From Clostridiales bacterium (GTDB taxonomy: Bacteria > Bacillota > Clostridia > Saccharofermentanales > Saccharofermentanaceae): a stretch of 64,000 nt of DNA. Each line of letters starts with the position of its first letter. Position 1 is the stretch's first letter. A program made the position numbers and the translations under genes. The stretch spans positions 1 through 64,000 of the forward strand of contig JAFWQC010000045.1 in assembly GCA_017509245.1 (NCBI GenBank), read 5' to 3'. The notes below the pieces were generated by a model. The model was given only the letters and a program-made list of their open reading frames with translations, had not been told where the DNA came from and searched no databases. Positions 10,713 through 17,979 of this stretch are shown here, piece by piece.

Positions 10713-11495
10713 ATGTTACAAACAATCATTTGGGGTCTCATGATACCTTTTATAGGTACCTCAGCGGGTGCTGCCTGTGTATTCTTCCTGAAGAAGGATC
10801 TGAAAGACAATGTTCAGCGTGCGCTGACCGGATTTGCAGCAGGCGTAATGGTCGCGGCATCCATCTGGAGCCTTATCGTTCCCGCAATAGAGCAGTCGGC
10901 TGATAGAGGCAGATTCGCGTTCCTTCCTGCATTTGCCGGCTTCTGGTTCGGTATACTGTTCCTGCTCCTGCTTGACCACATCATCCCGCACCTTCATGTG
11001 TACATTAATCAGACAGAGGGTCCCAAGAGCAAGCTTACCAGGACTGCCATGCTCGTGCTCGCAGTAACGCTCCACAACATTCCTGAGGGAATGGCCGTCG
11101 GTGTTGTCTATGCGGGTCTTTTAAACGGCTCCGGCAACATTACTGCGGGTGCCGCTTTAGCATTGGCACTCGGTATCGCGATACAGAACTTCCCTGAGGG
11201 CGCGATAATATCCATGCCCTTATATTCTGAAGGAAAGAGCAAGCTCAAGTCATTCGTGCTTGGAGTTCTCTCGGGTGCGGTGGAACCTGTCTTCGGAGGC
11301 CTCACGGTGTTGATCGCAGGCCTTGTCGTTCCCGCAATGCCTTATCTTCTTTCATTTGCGGCCGGCGCGATGCTCTATGTGGTCGTTGAGGAACTGATTC
11401 CCGAGATGAGCCAGGGCAAGCATTCCAACGTCGGTGTTATATCTTTTGCGATCGGCTTCAGCCTCATGATGGCGCTGGACGTGGCGCTGGGATAA
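10713..11495 (+). CDS. ZIP family metal transporter
   Basis: This 260-residue membrane protein has about eight hydrophobic segments and the two ZIP metal-site motifs HNIPEG and QNFPEG in helices 4 and 5. An HIIPHLHVYIN stretch forms a small His-rich loop. ZIP proteins import Zn2+, Fe2+ or Mn2+. It starts two bases after the ECF ATPase stop, so it is the last gene of the operon beginning at 4345. That placement strengthens the view that the whole operon handles metals. The specific metal cannot be read from the sequence. Confidence 0.92.
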   Translation: MLQTIIWGLMIPFIGTSAGAACVFFLKKDLKDNVQRALTGFAAGVMVAASIWSLIVPAIEQSADRGRFAFLPAFAGFWFGILFLLLLDHIIPHLHVYINQTEGPKSKLTRTAMLVLAVTLHNIPEGMAVGVVYAGLLNGSGNITAGAALALALGIAIQNFPEGAIISMPLYSEGKSKLKSFVLGVLSGAVEPVFGGLTVLIAGLVVPAMPYLLSFAAGAMLYVVVEELIPEMSQGKHSNVGVISFAIGFSLMMALDVALG

Positions 11496-11531
11496 AGCGG
11501 GCAGAAGGGCTTTTCAGAGGTTTTATTTTTT

Positions 11532-11613
11532 GCGTGCTCGAAAAAGGCCGCAATGCTTAATTCCCGCGTGCTCGAGAGAAGGCCGCAAAGCATTATTTTC
11601 GCGTGCTCGAAAA
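11532..11613. repeat. Three tandem copies of a GCGTGCTCGA unit
   Basis: GCGTGCTCGAAAAAGGCCGC at 11532 recurs at 11566 (GCGTGCTCGAGAGAAGGCCG) and partly at 11601 (GCGTGCTCGAAAAA), with periods of 34 and 35. It fills the gap between the ZIP gene and the BlaI promoter. No strong terminator is visible in the gap. Confidence 0.8.
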
Positions 11614-11630
11614 AATTTTTCAAAAACAGG

Positions 11631-11683
11631 TTGACATATGTAAACCTGCGGTTTATAGTATCGGTAGGTTTACAAAAGTAAAC
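11631..11683 (+). promoter_or_regulatory. BlaI-type promoter with two dyads
   Basis: TTGACA (11631-11636) and TATAGT (11654-11659) are 17 bases apart. TAAACCTGCGGTTTA (11641-11655) lies between them and GTTTACAAAAGTAAAC (11668-11683) lies just downstream. Both carry the TTTAC/GTAAA half-sites expected for a BlaI/MecI-family repressor. The arrangement predicts autoregulation. Confidence 0.8.
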
Positions 11684-11695
11684 ATGGGGGTAAAC

Positions 11696-12058
11696 ATGGT
11701 AAAACTTGCTGATGCCGAATGGAATATCATGGAGCTGTTGTGGGATAAAGGTCCTCTTACGACCATGGAGATCATTCGTGAACTCGAGACTTCAATAGGC
11801 TGGAATAAGTCCACCACCATGACACTTCTCAGAAGAATGAATGATAAGGGAAGCATTCATTTTGAGAATGATAATAAGACAAAGAAGTATTATCCGAATT
11901 TCGGCAGAGACGAAGCTGAGCTTGAAGAGGCGAAGTTTTTCCTTAATAAGCACTATAAGGGAAAGATCGGAATAATGGTCAGCAATCTTATCAATCAGGA
12001 AGCCCTCTCAAAAGAGGAAATAGAAGAGCTTTACGATATTCTTCGCGAGGGCAAATAA
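11696..12058 (+). CDS. BlaI/MecI family transcriptional repressor
   Basis: This 120-residue winged-helix repressor begins MVKLADAEWNIMELLWDKGP, and ITTMTLLRR-like recognition-helix residues (STTMTLLRRM) lie near residue 45. The C-terminal helical part would dimerise and carry the cleavage site used by the partner protease. I choose the ATG at 11696 because GGGGGT precedes it and the family starts here. It lies one base before the M56 gene, the classic BlaI-BlaR pairing. No beta-lactamase gene is nearby, so the inducer is probably not a beta-lactam. Confidence 0.93.
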   Translation: MVKLADAEWNIMELLWDKGPLTTMEIIRELETSIGWNKSTTMTLLRRMNDKGSIHFENDNKTKKYYPNFGRDEAELEEAKFFLNKHYKGKIGIMVSNLINQEALSKEEIEELYDILREGK

Positions 12059-12059
12059 A

Positions 12060-13787
12060 ATGAGAATCTTCATAGTACTTAACATATTGATAGTAGTGCT
12101 TATCCTGTTAAGAAGGATAATGAAGGGCAAGGTCTCCTGCAAGGCCCAGTATCTTTCCTGGATCATTCTGCCGGTCTTCATTTTAATGTGCTGTTTTGTA
12201 TCGATCCCGGTATCGATCGAGATGCAAAGAGATGTTGCCGGATACAGGAACGAGGCTGTTGAACAAACAGCTGCCGCACAAGTTGCTGCCCAGCCTGGAA
12301 CCATTGAACCCGGTGTTGCCGGATACGATGCTTCAGGTCTTGAAGAAAACGGATATCAGCAAACCATATCTCATGAAGAGAACATGGCACCTTCTTATGT
12401 TCAGGCAGAGGCATCTGCGAGAATAACAATTGATTACAAGACCCTTGCAATAGCGGTCTGGCTTATCGGTTCTCTGGTAATCGGAACGGGATTCATTGTT
12501 ATCAATATCTCATTCGCAAGAAAGATCAGAAATGAACGTGTATTGTTCTCTACGTATGAACATGGAAATCTGAAAATATACAAGATCAAAGGGTTAGATT
12601 CTCCGTTTTTGTTCTGGAATCGTATTTACATTCCGGAAGAGCTGAATCCGGATTCGGCTGATTATTCTTTATCCCTTTATCACGAATATTGTCACTACAG
12701 ATTCGGTGATTGTTTCTGGAATGTCATCAGAAGTTTGTTTGTGACGGTCCTGTGGTTCGATCCGCTGGTGTGGGTTGTTTATTTCCTCGTACAGCATGAC
12801 AGTGAGCTCGCTGTCGATGAGAAGGTAATCGAATCGATCGGTGATGAAAACAGGATCAGATACGGCGAGATGCTTCTGTCCTATATCTCCAGGATCTCCG
12901 GATATAACCGCCTTTTGCCTGTATCCACGTCAATAACCGGTAAGAGCAGAAAACTTATGAAGACGCGTATCATCAACATCGCCAATAAGACCAGCGTGAA
13001 GAAATATGCCGCAGTCATTGCAAGTGTTGTCTTGAGCGCTTTCTGCATCTGCCTTCTTGTAAGACCTTATTTCGTTTATGTTGACGTAAACAAGCCGGAC
13101 TTAAACATTCAGAAAACCTGCGTGGAAACGGATGGCCCTATAAAGATCGAACCGTTGTCCTGTCCGGAACCGGGAAAGAAATCGCGCATTGAATATGTTA
13201 CTGATAATCTCAGAGGTATAGAAGAGTTCAAGATTCCTTATGAGGTAAGAGAGAATACCGACATAAACTGCAGTGTCTTACAAGTTACTTCTGACTATAT
13301 GTATATCGCTGTCCGCGGTGTGGATTATAGTAATTTTGAGAACATTCACCGCATTTACCGATATGAATTAGTAGATGGAAAGCAGGGCAGGCTTACCGGT
13401 TCCGTCGATATCGATAAAGATATAAATGGCGGCATGACCTGTTGTGCAGATGAATGGGATATCTATGAAGAAGACGGAAAGACCTATGTAATGCTTGACG
13501 TTGTACACGGATATTGGCGCCAAGATACGATCTCTGTTTATGAAGCGGATTTTGATAACTGCAGACTGACTCTTGATAGAATCGTAAGTCTGGATGATAT
13601 ATATGTTAATATCGATAAAGCCGGATATGACAATGGTGTGATCTATGTTACGGGAGATAAGACCAAGGGCGGCCTCTGGGAAATTGTTTACTACAAAATA
13701 ACTGAAGACGGATGTACAAGCGTTGAAATAAACGATTATACGTCATTAGAGTTTTCAAGGATCGTATATCCGGTATTTAAGTTCTGA
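12060..13787 (+). CDS. M56 family membrane metallopeptidase sensor with a non-PBP extracellular tail
   Basis: This 575-residue BlaR1/MecR1-type signal transducer has membrane helices near residues 2-19, 33-50, 128-150 and 233-250. The zinc motif HEYCH is at 208-212, and a last helix is near 315-337. It would cleave BlaI after sensing an outside signal. The C-terminal ~235 residues lack penicillin-binding motifs. They read instead as repeating beta-rich segments (for example IYRYELVDGKQGRLTG), resembling propeller blades. A Gln/Ala-rich loop at about 62-127 is also extracellular or cytoplasmic. The ligand is therefore unknown. Confidence 0.88.
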   Translation: MRIFIVLNILIVVLILLRRIMKGKVSCKAQYLSWIILPVFILMCCFVSIPVSIEMQRDVAGYRNEAVEQTAAAQVAAQPGTIEPGVAGYDASGLEENGYQQTISHEENMAPSYVQAEASARITIDYKTLAIAVWLIGSLVIGTGFIVINISFARKIRNERVLFSTYEHGNLKIYKIKGLDSPFLFWNRIYIPEELNPDSADYSLSLYHEYCHYRFGDCFWNVIRSLFVTVLWFDPLVWVVYFLVQHDSELAVDEKVIESIGDENRIRYGEMLLSYISRISGYNRLLPVSTSITGKSRKLMKTRIINIANKTSVKKYAAVIASVVLSAFCICLLVRPYFVYVDVNKPDLNIQKTCVETDGPIKIEPLSCPEPGKKSRIEYVTDNLRGIEEFKIPYEVRENTDINCSVLQVTSDYMYIAVRGVDYSNFENIHRIYRYELVDGKQGRLTGSVDIDKDINGGMTCCADEWDIYEEDGKTYVMLDVVHGYWRQDTISVYEADFDNCRLTLDRIVSLDDIYVNIDKAGYDNGVIYVTGDKTKGGLWEIVYYKITEDGCTSVEINDYTSLEFSRIVYPVFKF

Positions 13788-13846
13788 TCTGATCACTTAA
13801 TCAAAATAACTATTGTTTTAACTTCTTTTGCAACAAGGGGGATTGT

Positions 13847-16147
13847 ATGCATATGCTTAGGAAGACTGTATCTATAGGTCTCGTTTTTTCGGTTCTTTTG
13901 GGAGTCTTTGCATTTTCGGGCTGCTCGAAAAAAGATAAGGGCGGAGTTAAGAAAGTTTCCAAAGACACACCCTGGTTTGATTCAACAACAGTTGAGATCG
14001 GCGGGCAGTATAAAGACATGAATTTGTTTTTTTTACAGGAGGAGATCATCGGAGCTTATAAAGATGGTGTTTTAGTAAGAACCATAGGAAGTTATAAACC
14101 CTTTTGGGAAGTATCCGGCACACCGGAAGATTCTGATGCCAATGATTTCGAGAATATTGATTATTATGGCTTTGATGGTGAGTTGATCAAATCTGTTGAT
14201 ATCAGCAAAACATTTACAGGTTATGACAATAGGAGTGTCGAGGGAATCAATATTTTCGGCGATAAGATAAGAATAAAGATCATTGAATTCGGTAACGGGA
14301 AAAACACGTATTATTGGGCCGATCTGGATTTGGAGACAGGGATCATAGGTGAACCGGAGAAGATCGTTATTCCCTCAGATGACTCTGTTGCGGACAGGGA
14401 TATATTATCGGGGGAAACGTGGAAAATCGGTGATTATTACGTAACGCTCTCAATGTTTTATAATACATTTCTAATCAGCAATAATGATAAAAGCAGGATC
14501 GTCGATCTGGCTGTTGAAATGCCTTTTACAGAAATACTTTATATCGCGAACCATATTAATCTTTCTGAGAAAGAGATCATTTTTGTTTGTCTTTCCAATG
14601 ATATAAGATTTCTCTATTTGAATGTTGAGACAGGCGAAGTAAAGAACGCGGATGAGGAATACTCCTGGCTTAAGTCGATCAACTATTCGACTCAAATAGC
14701 ATGCTTTGATGGTAAAACCTATACTACAGATCAGGAAGGCATAAAATACATAAATTTTGAAACAAAGGAACTGGAAGAGGTCCTCTCTTTTAACTCCTGC
14801 AATATCAACAAATATACTACAGCAGAAATGGAACTTCTTTCTGTTAATGAAGATAAGTATGTGCTCTCGGGAACTAATGAGTATTCCGGTGCTGAAATAA
14901 CGGTCCTTGAAAAGGCCAAATCAAATCCTCATGCCGGCAAGATCATCATTACTGCAGATACTCTTGGTCAGACTACCATTGATTATCCGGTATGCGAAGC
15001 AATTAAAGTATTTAATGATACAAACGACGAATACTTTATCCAGTTCGTAAATAATTACAAAATATACGATTATATTGATTACAGCGGTGTGCAAAATGAA
15101 GATGAAAGGGCAAATATCTATTACAACGCAGCCTCCGTTCTCAGCAATCAGGCTACCTCGGATATGATCGCGGGTGATGGTCCGGATATAGTGTTATATG
15201 CACACAGATACGGCCAGTTCCTTTCAGAAGAATATCTTGTGGATCTTAACAAATATATCGATGACCAAAACGGGATCGACAAAAGCAGTTATTTCTCGAA
15301 TGTATTCGAAGCAGCTGAGACTGACGGCAAGCTGTTCTATATGCCGGTTGATTTCAACATTAACGGTATTTTTACCCGGAAATCCAATGTTCGTGACGGT
15401 CAGACCGGATTCACTTATGAAGAATATATTGATTTTGTGGATAAGGTCTGCAATGGTCAGGATCCGATGAATGATACGCAGCTCGGAGTTATCTGCACAC
15501 TGTATTCATATGTGAGAGATGATTGTTTTAACGGCAATGAAGCTGATTTCAACAATGAAGCCTTCAGAGCTCTTTGTGAATATGTAAAGGATAATGTTAC
15601 TGATAATACGGGCGATGTATACGGACAGACTGAACTGAGTTATTACGCCGGTATCAGAAGCACTCTAAGCTTTCATGGAGACAGGCTCCTTTCGGGCACC
15701 CTTTTAGGACTTCCTTCCACAGATGGCAGAGGACCATATATGTCAATTGGTACTTCCGTCGGCATTTCAGCTTTCGCTCCTTCCGTTGTAGCTGACGGCG
15801 CATGGGAATTTGTAAAAACGTGCCTGAGCGACGGGATTCAGGAGATTGTTACCGTATCGTATTCCAATCCGGTGAGAATAAGTGCATATGATTCAACGGC
15901 TAAAGCAGCTCTTGAGGATTACAAGAAAAATGATCCTTCTTATTCTGTGCTTAATCCGATCGATGATAGTGTCATAGAATCTTACAAAGAGGCGCTTTTG
16001 TCTGCATCGGTAATAGAAGTCGAAGATCCTGCCGTTTTCTGCGTGATCAGAGAAGAGCTCCCGCCGTACTTCCTGGATCAAAAGAGTCTGGACGAAGTTC
16101 TTGTTATAATAAATAACAGAGTCTCAACGATCGTCGCAGAAAGATAA
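13847..16147 (+). CDS. Large lipoprotein: beta-rich N-half fused to family-1 solute-binding C-half
   Basis: This 766-residue protein has a lipoprotein signal ending FAFSGC and then a KKVSKDTPWFD motif. Residues ~40-360 form a beta-rich region with propeller-like repeats. From about residue 365 (KIIITADTLGQTTIDYPV) the pattern is that of an extracellular solute-binding protein of the sugar family: AISNQATSDMIAGDGPDIVLY-like and PVDFNINGIFTRKS segments. No permease genes of the matching type are adjacent. A paralogue with the same architecture lies at 17980-20388. It sits 60 bases downstream of the M56 sensor and may belong to the same response. Possible roles are ligand capture for signalling, or transport through permeases encoded elsewhere. 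Confidence 0.82.
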   Translation: MHMLRKTVSIGLVFSVLLGVFAFSGCSKKDKGGVKKVSKDTPWFDSTTVEIGGQYKDMNLFFLQEEIIGAYKDGVLVRTIGSYKPFWEVSGTPEDSDANDFENIDYYGFDGELIKSVDISKTFTGYDNRSVEGINIFGDKIRIKIIEFGNGKNTYYWADLDLETGIIGEPEKIVIPSDDSVADRDILSGETWKIGDYYVTLSMFYNTFLISNNDKSRIVDLAVEMPFTEILYIANHINLSEKEIIFVCLSNDIRFLYLNVETGEVKNADEEYSWLKSINYSTQIACFDGKTYTTDQEGIKYINFETKELEEVLSFNSCNINKYTTAEMELLSVNEDKYVLSGTNEYSGAEITVLEKAKSNPHAGKIIITADTLGQTTIDYPVCEAIKVFNDTNDEYFIQFVNNYKIYDYIDYSGVQNEDERANIYYNAASVLSNQATSDMIAGDGPDIVLYAHRYGQFLSEEYLVDLNKYIDDQNGIDKSSYFSNVFEAAETDGKLFYMPVDFNINGIFTRKSNVRDGQTGFTYEEYIDFVDKVCNGQDPMNDTQLGVICTLYSYVRDDCFNGNEADFNNEAFRALCEYVKDNVTDNTGDVYGQTELSYYAGIRSTLSFHGDRLLSGTLLGLPSTDGRGPYMSIGTSVGISAFAPSVVADGAWEFVKTCLSDGIQEIVTVSYSNPVRISAYDSTAKAALEDYKKNDPSYSVLNPIDDSVIESYKEALLSASVIEVEDPAVFCVIREELPPYFLDQKSLDEVLVIINNRVSTIVAER

Positions 16148-16150
16148 AAC

Positions 16151-16630
16151 ATGATTGCACACCCGATACCGCCGGTATTTAATAAAGATTCCAATGTGCT
16201 TGTCCTCGGAAGCTTTCCGTCAGTGAAGTCAAGAGAGGAAGGATTCTTTTACGGACATCCGCAAAACCGTTTCTGGAAAGTTACGGCGCGTGTATTTGAT
16301 GAGGATATTCCTGTTTCTGTCAGCTCGAAAAAGGAATTCCTTCTCCGCAATCATATTGCGCTTTGGGATGTTATCGGCTCCTGTGATATTGAAGGATCAT
16401 CTGATGCCAGCATCCGCAATGTAACAGTCAATGACATCAGCATTATCCTTAACACGGCGGATATACGGTCAATCTATCTGAATGGTAAAAAAGCATATCA
16501 ATACTATCAGAAGTACATGTTTCCGGTAATAAAGCGCGAAGGCGTCTGCCTGCCTTCAACAAGCCCTGCCAATGCGGCTTGGAGCATTGAGAAGCTTGCT
16601 CTGGCCTGGCGTGTCATCCGCGATTCATGA
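16151..16630 (+). CDS. DNA-deoxyinosine glycosylase / uracil-DNA glycosylase superfamily protein
   Basis: This 159-residue cytoplasmic enzyme matches the UDG-superfamily deoxyinosine glycosylase group. It has the motif LGSFPSVKSREEGFFYGHPQ and then NRFWKV, LWDVIGSCDIEGSSD, and a C-terminal LPSTSPANAAW that supplies the last active-site loop. It removes deaminated bases in base excision repair. It begins 3 bases after the preceding lipoprotein stop, so it is probably read through from it, although no functional link is obvious. Confidence 0.9.
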   Translation: MIAHPIPPVFNKDSNVLVLGSFPSVKSREEGFFYGHPQNRFWKVTARVFDEDIPVSVSSKKEFLLRNHIALWDVIGSCDIEGSSDASIRNVTVNDISIILNTADIRSIYLNGKKAYQYYQKYMFPVIKREGVCLPSTSPANAAWSIEKLALAWRVIRDS

Positions 16631-16666
16631 GACAAATCCACAATATTTAATTACATAAAATCCGGG

Positions 16667-16712
16667 GATTTTTTTACTTTGTCCCTGGATTTTTTACTTT
16701 GTCCCTGAGATT
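16667..16712. repeat. ACTTTGTCCCTG double repeat, copy 1
   Basis: The unit GATTTTTTACTTTGTCCCTG occurs twice head to tail, with one extra T in the first. The whole 46-base block recurs exactly at 20597-20642. Each block precedes a small secreted-protein gene by a few hundred bases. Confidence 0.9.
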
Positions 16713-17101
16713 GTCTTTTTTTATTGATTTTTGACCCGGGAAATTTGTAATATCCAGAAACAGGGGATAACAATTCGGTTTTCGTGTTTGCTCACCCAAA
16801 ACCACTTTGATTATTTATCAGCTCTAAGTGCCCGGGCACTTTGAGTCTGATGGTAATAAATACAAAGGAGGGAGGTAACCGGATATGACAGGGGCAAGTC
16901 TTAACAGGACACTCATTTTGAAAGCCGACGGGCTGAGTCAAAAGAGTGTTAACGGAAGGCGTTCAATTCGAAAGCCGCCTTAGCAGATATGCGTACAGAC
17001 ATAAGCATTAGTCAAAGTGCAATTGTCCTTTGATAATGCAGACAGATGTTCAAGCATATAAAAAAACAAATAAATTAATTAATTAAAAGGGGATTAAAAA
17101 A
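16713..17101 (+). other. Leader region of the small secreted-protein genes
   Basis: This ~390-base region holds no recognised gene. It contains a perfect 16-bp palindrome AAGTGCCCGGGCACTT (16826-16841), a strong ribosome site AAAGGAGGGAGG (16864-16875) with a 32-codon frame behind it, and an AT-rich stretch with AAAAGGGGAT just before the gene at 17102. The long leader suggests post-transcriptional control. Confidence 0.5.
16885..16983 (+). CDS. Possible 32-residue small ORF
   Basis: An ATG 9-10 bases after AAAGGAGGGAGG opens a 32-codon frame, ending in TAG at 16981-16983. The product is basic and hydrophilic (starts MTGASLNRTLILKADG, ends RRSIRKPP) with no signal peptide. The ribosome site is stronger than those of most genes here. 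It could be a leader peptide or regulatory ORF for the downstream secreted proteins. It could also be fortuitous. I do not recognise it. Confidence 0.4.
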   Translation: MTGASLNRTLILKADGLSQKSVNGRRSIRKPP

Positions 17102-17431
17102 ATGAAAAAATTATTAGCAGCAGCTTTAGCAGCATGCACGATCATCGGTTCTTTTGCATCATTAAGCATGGCTTATTCAACTTTACGTCCTGAACTTTGT
17201 GGTTATGGAAACAGATATAACGGTTCATATTATTATGACCTTGCCTATGCCGGAGTATATGTTTCTGCAGGTGATTCAGCCAGTGTAAGAGTCCGCCTTA
17301 AGAAGAACGGTACCTGGCAGGCATCAAAAACAACAACTGCAAAGGGTTATAGTTACGGCGGAACAACTACCTGTTATTCAAACACAATTCAGGGATCCGG
17401 ATCTACTGGATATGATGCAAAGATCCTTTGA
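17102..17431 (+). CDS. Small secreted protein A
   Basis: This 109-residue protein has a clear Sec signal peptide ending at about residue 24 (SFASLSMA). The mature ~85 residues are Tyr/Gly/Ser/Thr rich, with the blocks RYNGSYYYD, RLKKNGTWQASK and SNTIQGSG and two cysteines. AAAAGGGGAT precedes the ATG. The next gene encodes a paralogue whose signal peptide differs at three positions only. I do not recognise the family. The size, export signal and neighbouring ABC genes are compatible with a bacteriocin-like or signalling protein, or with a small surface or matrix protein. Confidence 0.75.
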   Translation: MKKLLAAALAACTIIGSFASLSMAYSTLRPELCGYGNRYNGSYYYDLAYAGVYVSAGDSASVRVRLKKNGTWQASKTTTAKGYSYGGTTTCYSNTIQGSGSTGYDAKIL

Positions 17432-17535
17432 TGCTATTTTGCGGAGATACGTATTATCCAATAAGAGGATATAACAGCATCTTTTGAAGCACATAAAACT
17501 TCTAATAATTATATTTAAGAAAAGAGAATATATTT

Positions 17536-17847
17536 ATGAAAAAATTATTAGTAACAGCTTTAGCAGCATGCACGATCATCGGTTCTTTTGCTTCTGTAAG
17601 TATGGCTTATCATACAATGACAGGAGATGTTGGACATCAAAACAGATATAACGGATCATATTACTATGATATCGGTTATGCAAAAGCATATTCAGATGGC
17701 GATAAAGTAAGAGTTAAAACAGAGTTATTGAAGAATGGCAAATGGCAGGCAGGAAAGGTAACTGGGGTTAGTGCCGGTACAGTTACTTGTTGGTCTAATA
17801 CAATACAAGGTTCCGGAGCAAATGGTGCTAGAGGTTATTTCGTTTAA
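17536..17847 (+). CDS. Small secreted protein B (paralogue of A)
   Basis: This 103-residue protein has a signal peptide almost identical to that of the previous gene, including at the nucleotide level. The mature part keeps NRYNGSYYYD, LLKNGKWQAGK and WSNTIQGSG but differs elsewhere and has only one cysteine. It lies about 100 bases downstream of A and is followed by a perfect terminator. A recent tandem duplication followed by divergence of the mature region is the simplest history. The function is unknown. Confidence 0.75.
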   Translation: MKKLLVTALAACTIIGSFASVSMAYHTMTGDVGHQNRYNGSYYYDIGYAKAYSDGDKVRVKTELLKNGKWQAGKVTGVSAGTVTCWSNTIQGSGANGARGYFV

Positions 17848-17855
17848 GTGATTTG

Positions 17856-17891
17856 TGCAGAGAAAAGCGAATGCTTTTCTCTGCATTCTTC
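17856..17891 (+). terminator. Terminator after small secreted protein B
   Basis: TGCAGAGAAAAGC and GCTTTTCTCTGCA form a perfect 13-bp stem with a GAAT loop (17856-17885), followed by TTCTTC. Confidence 0.8.
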
Positions 17892-17979
17892 AAAAATAAT
17901 ACAGAAATAATATATTGAAGCTATAGCATAGCTTTAACACGCTGAATAGAATTGAAAGATAAATAAGTTAAGGGGATAT

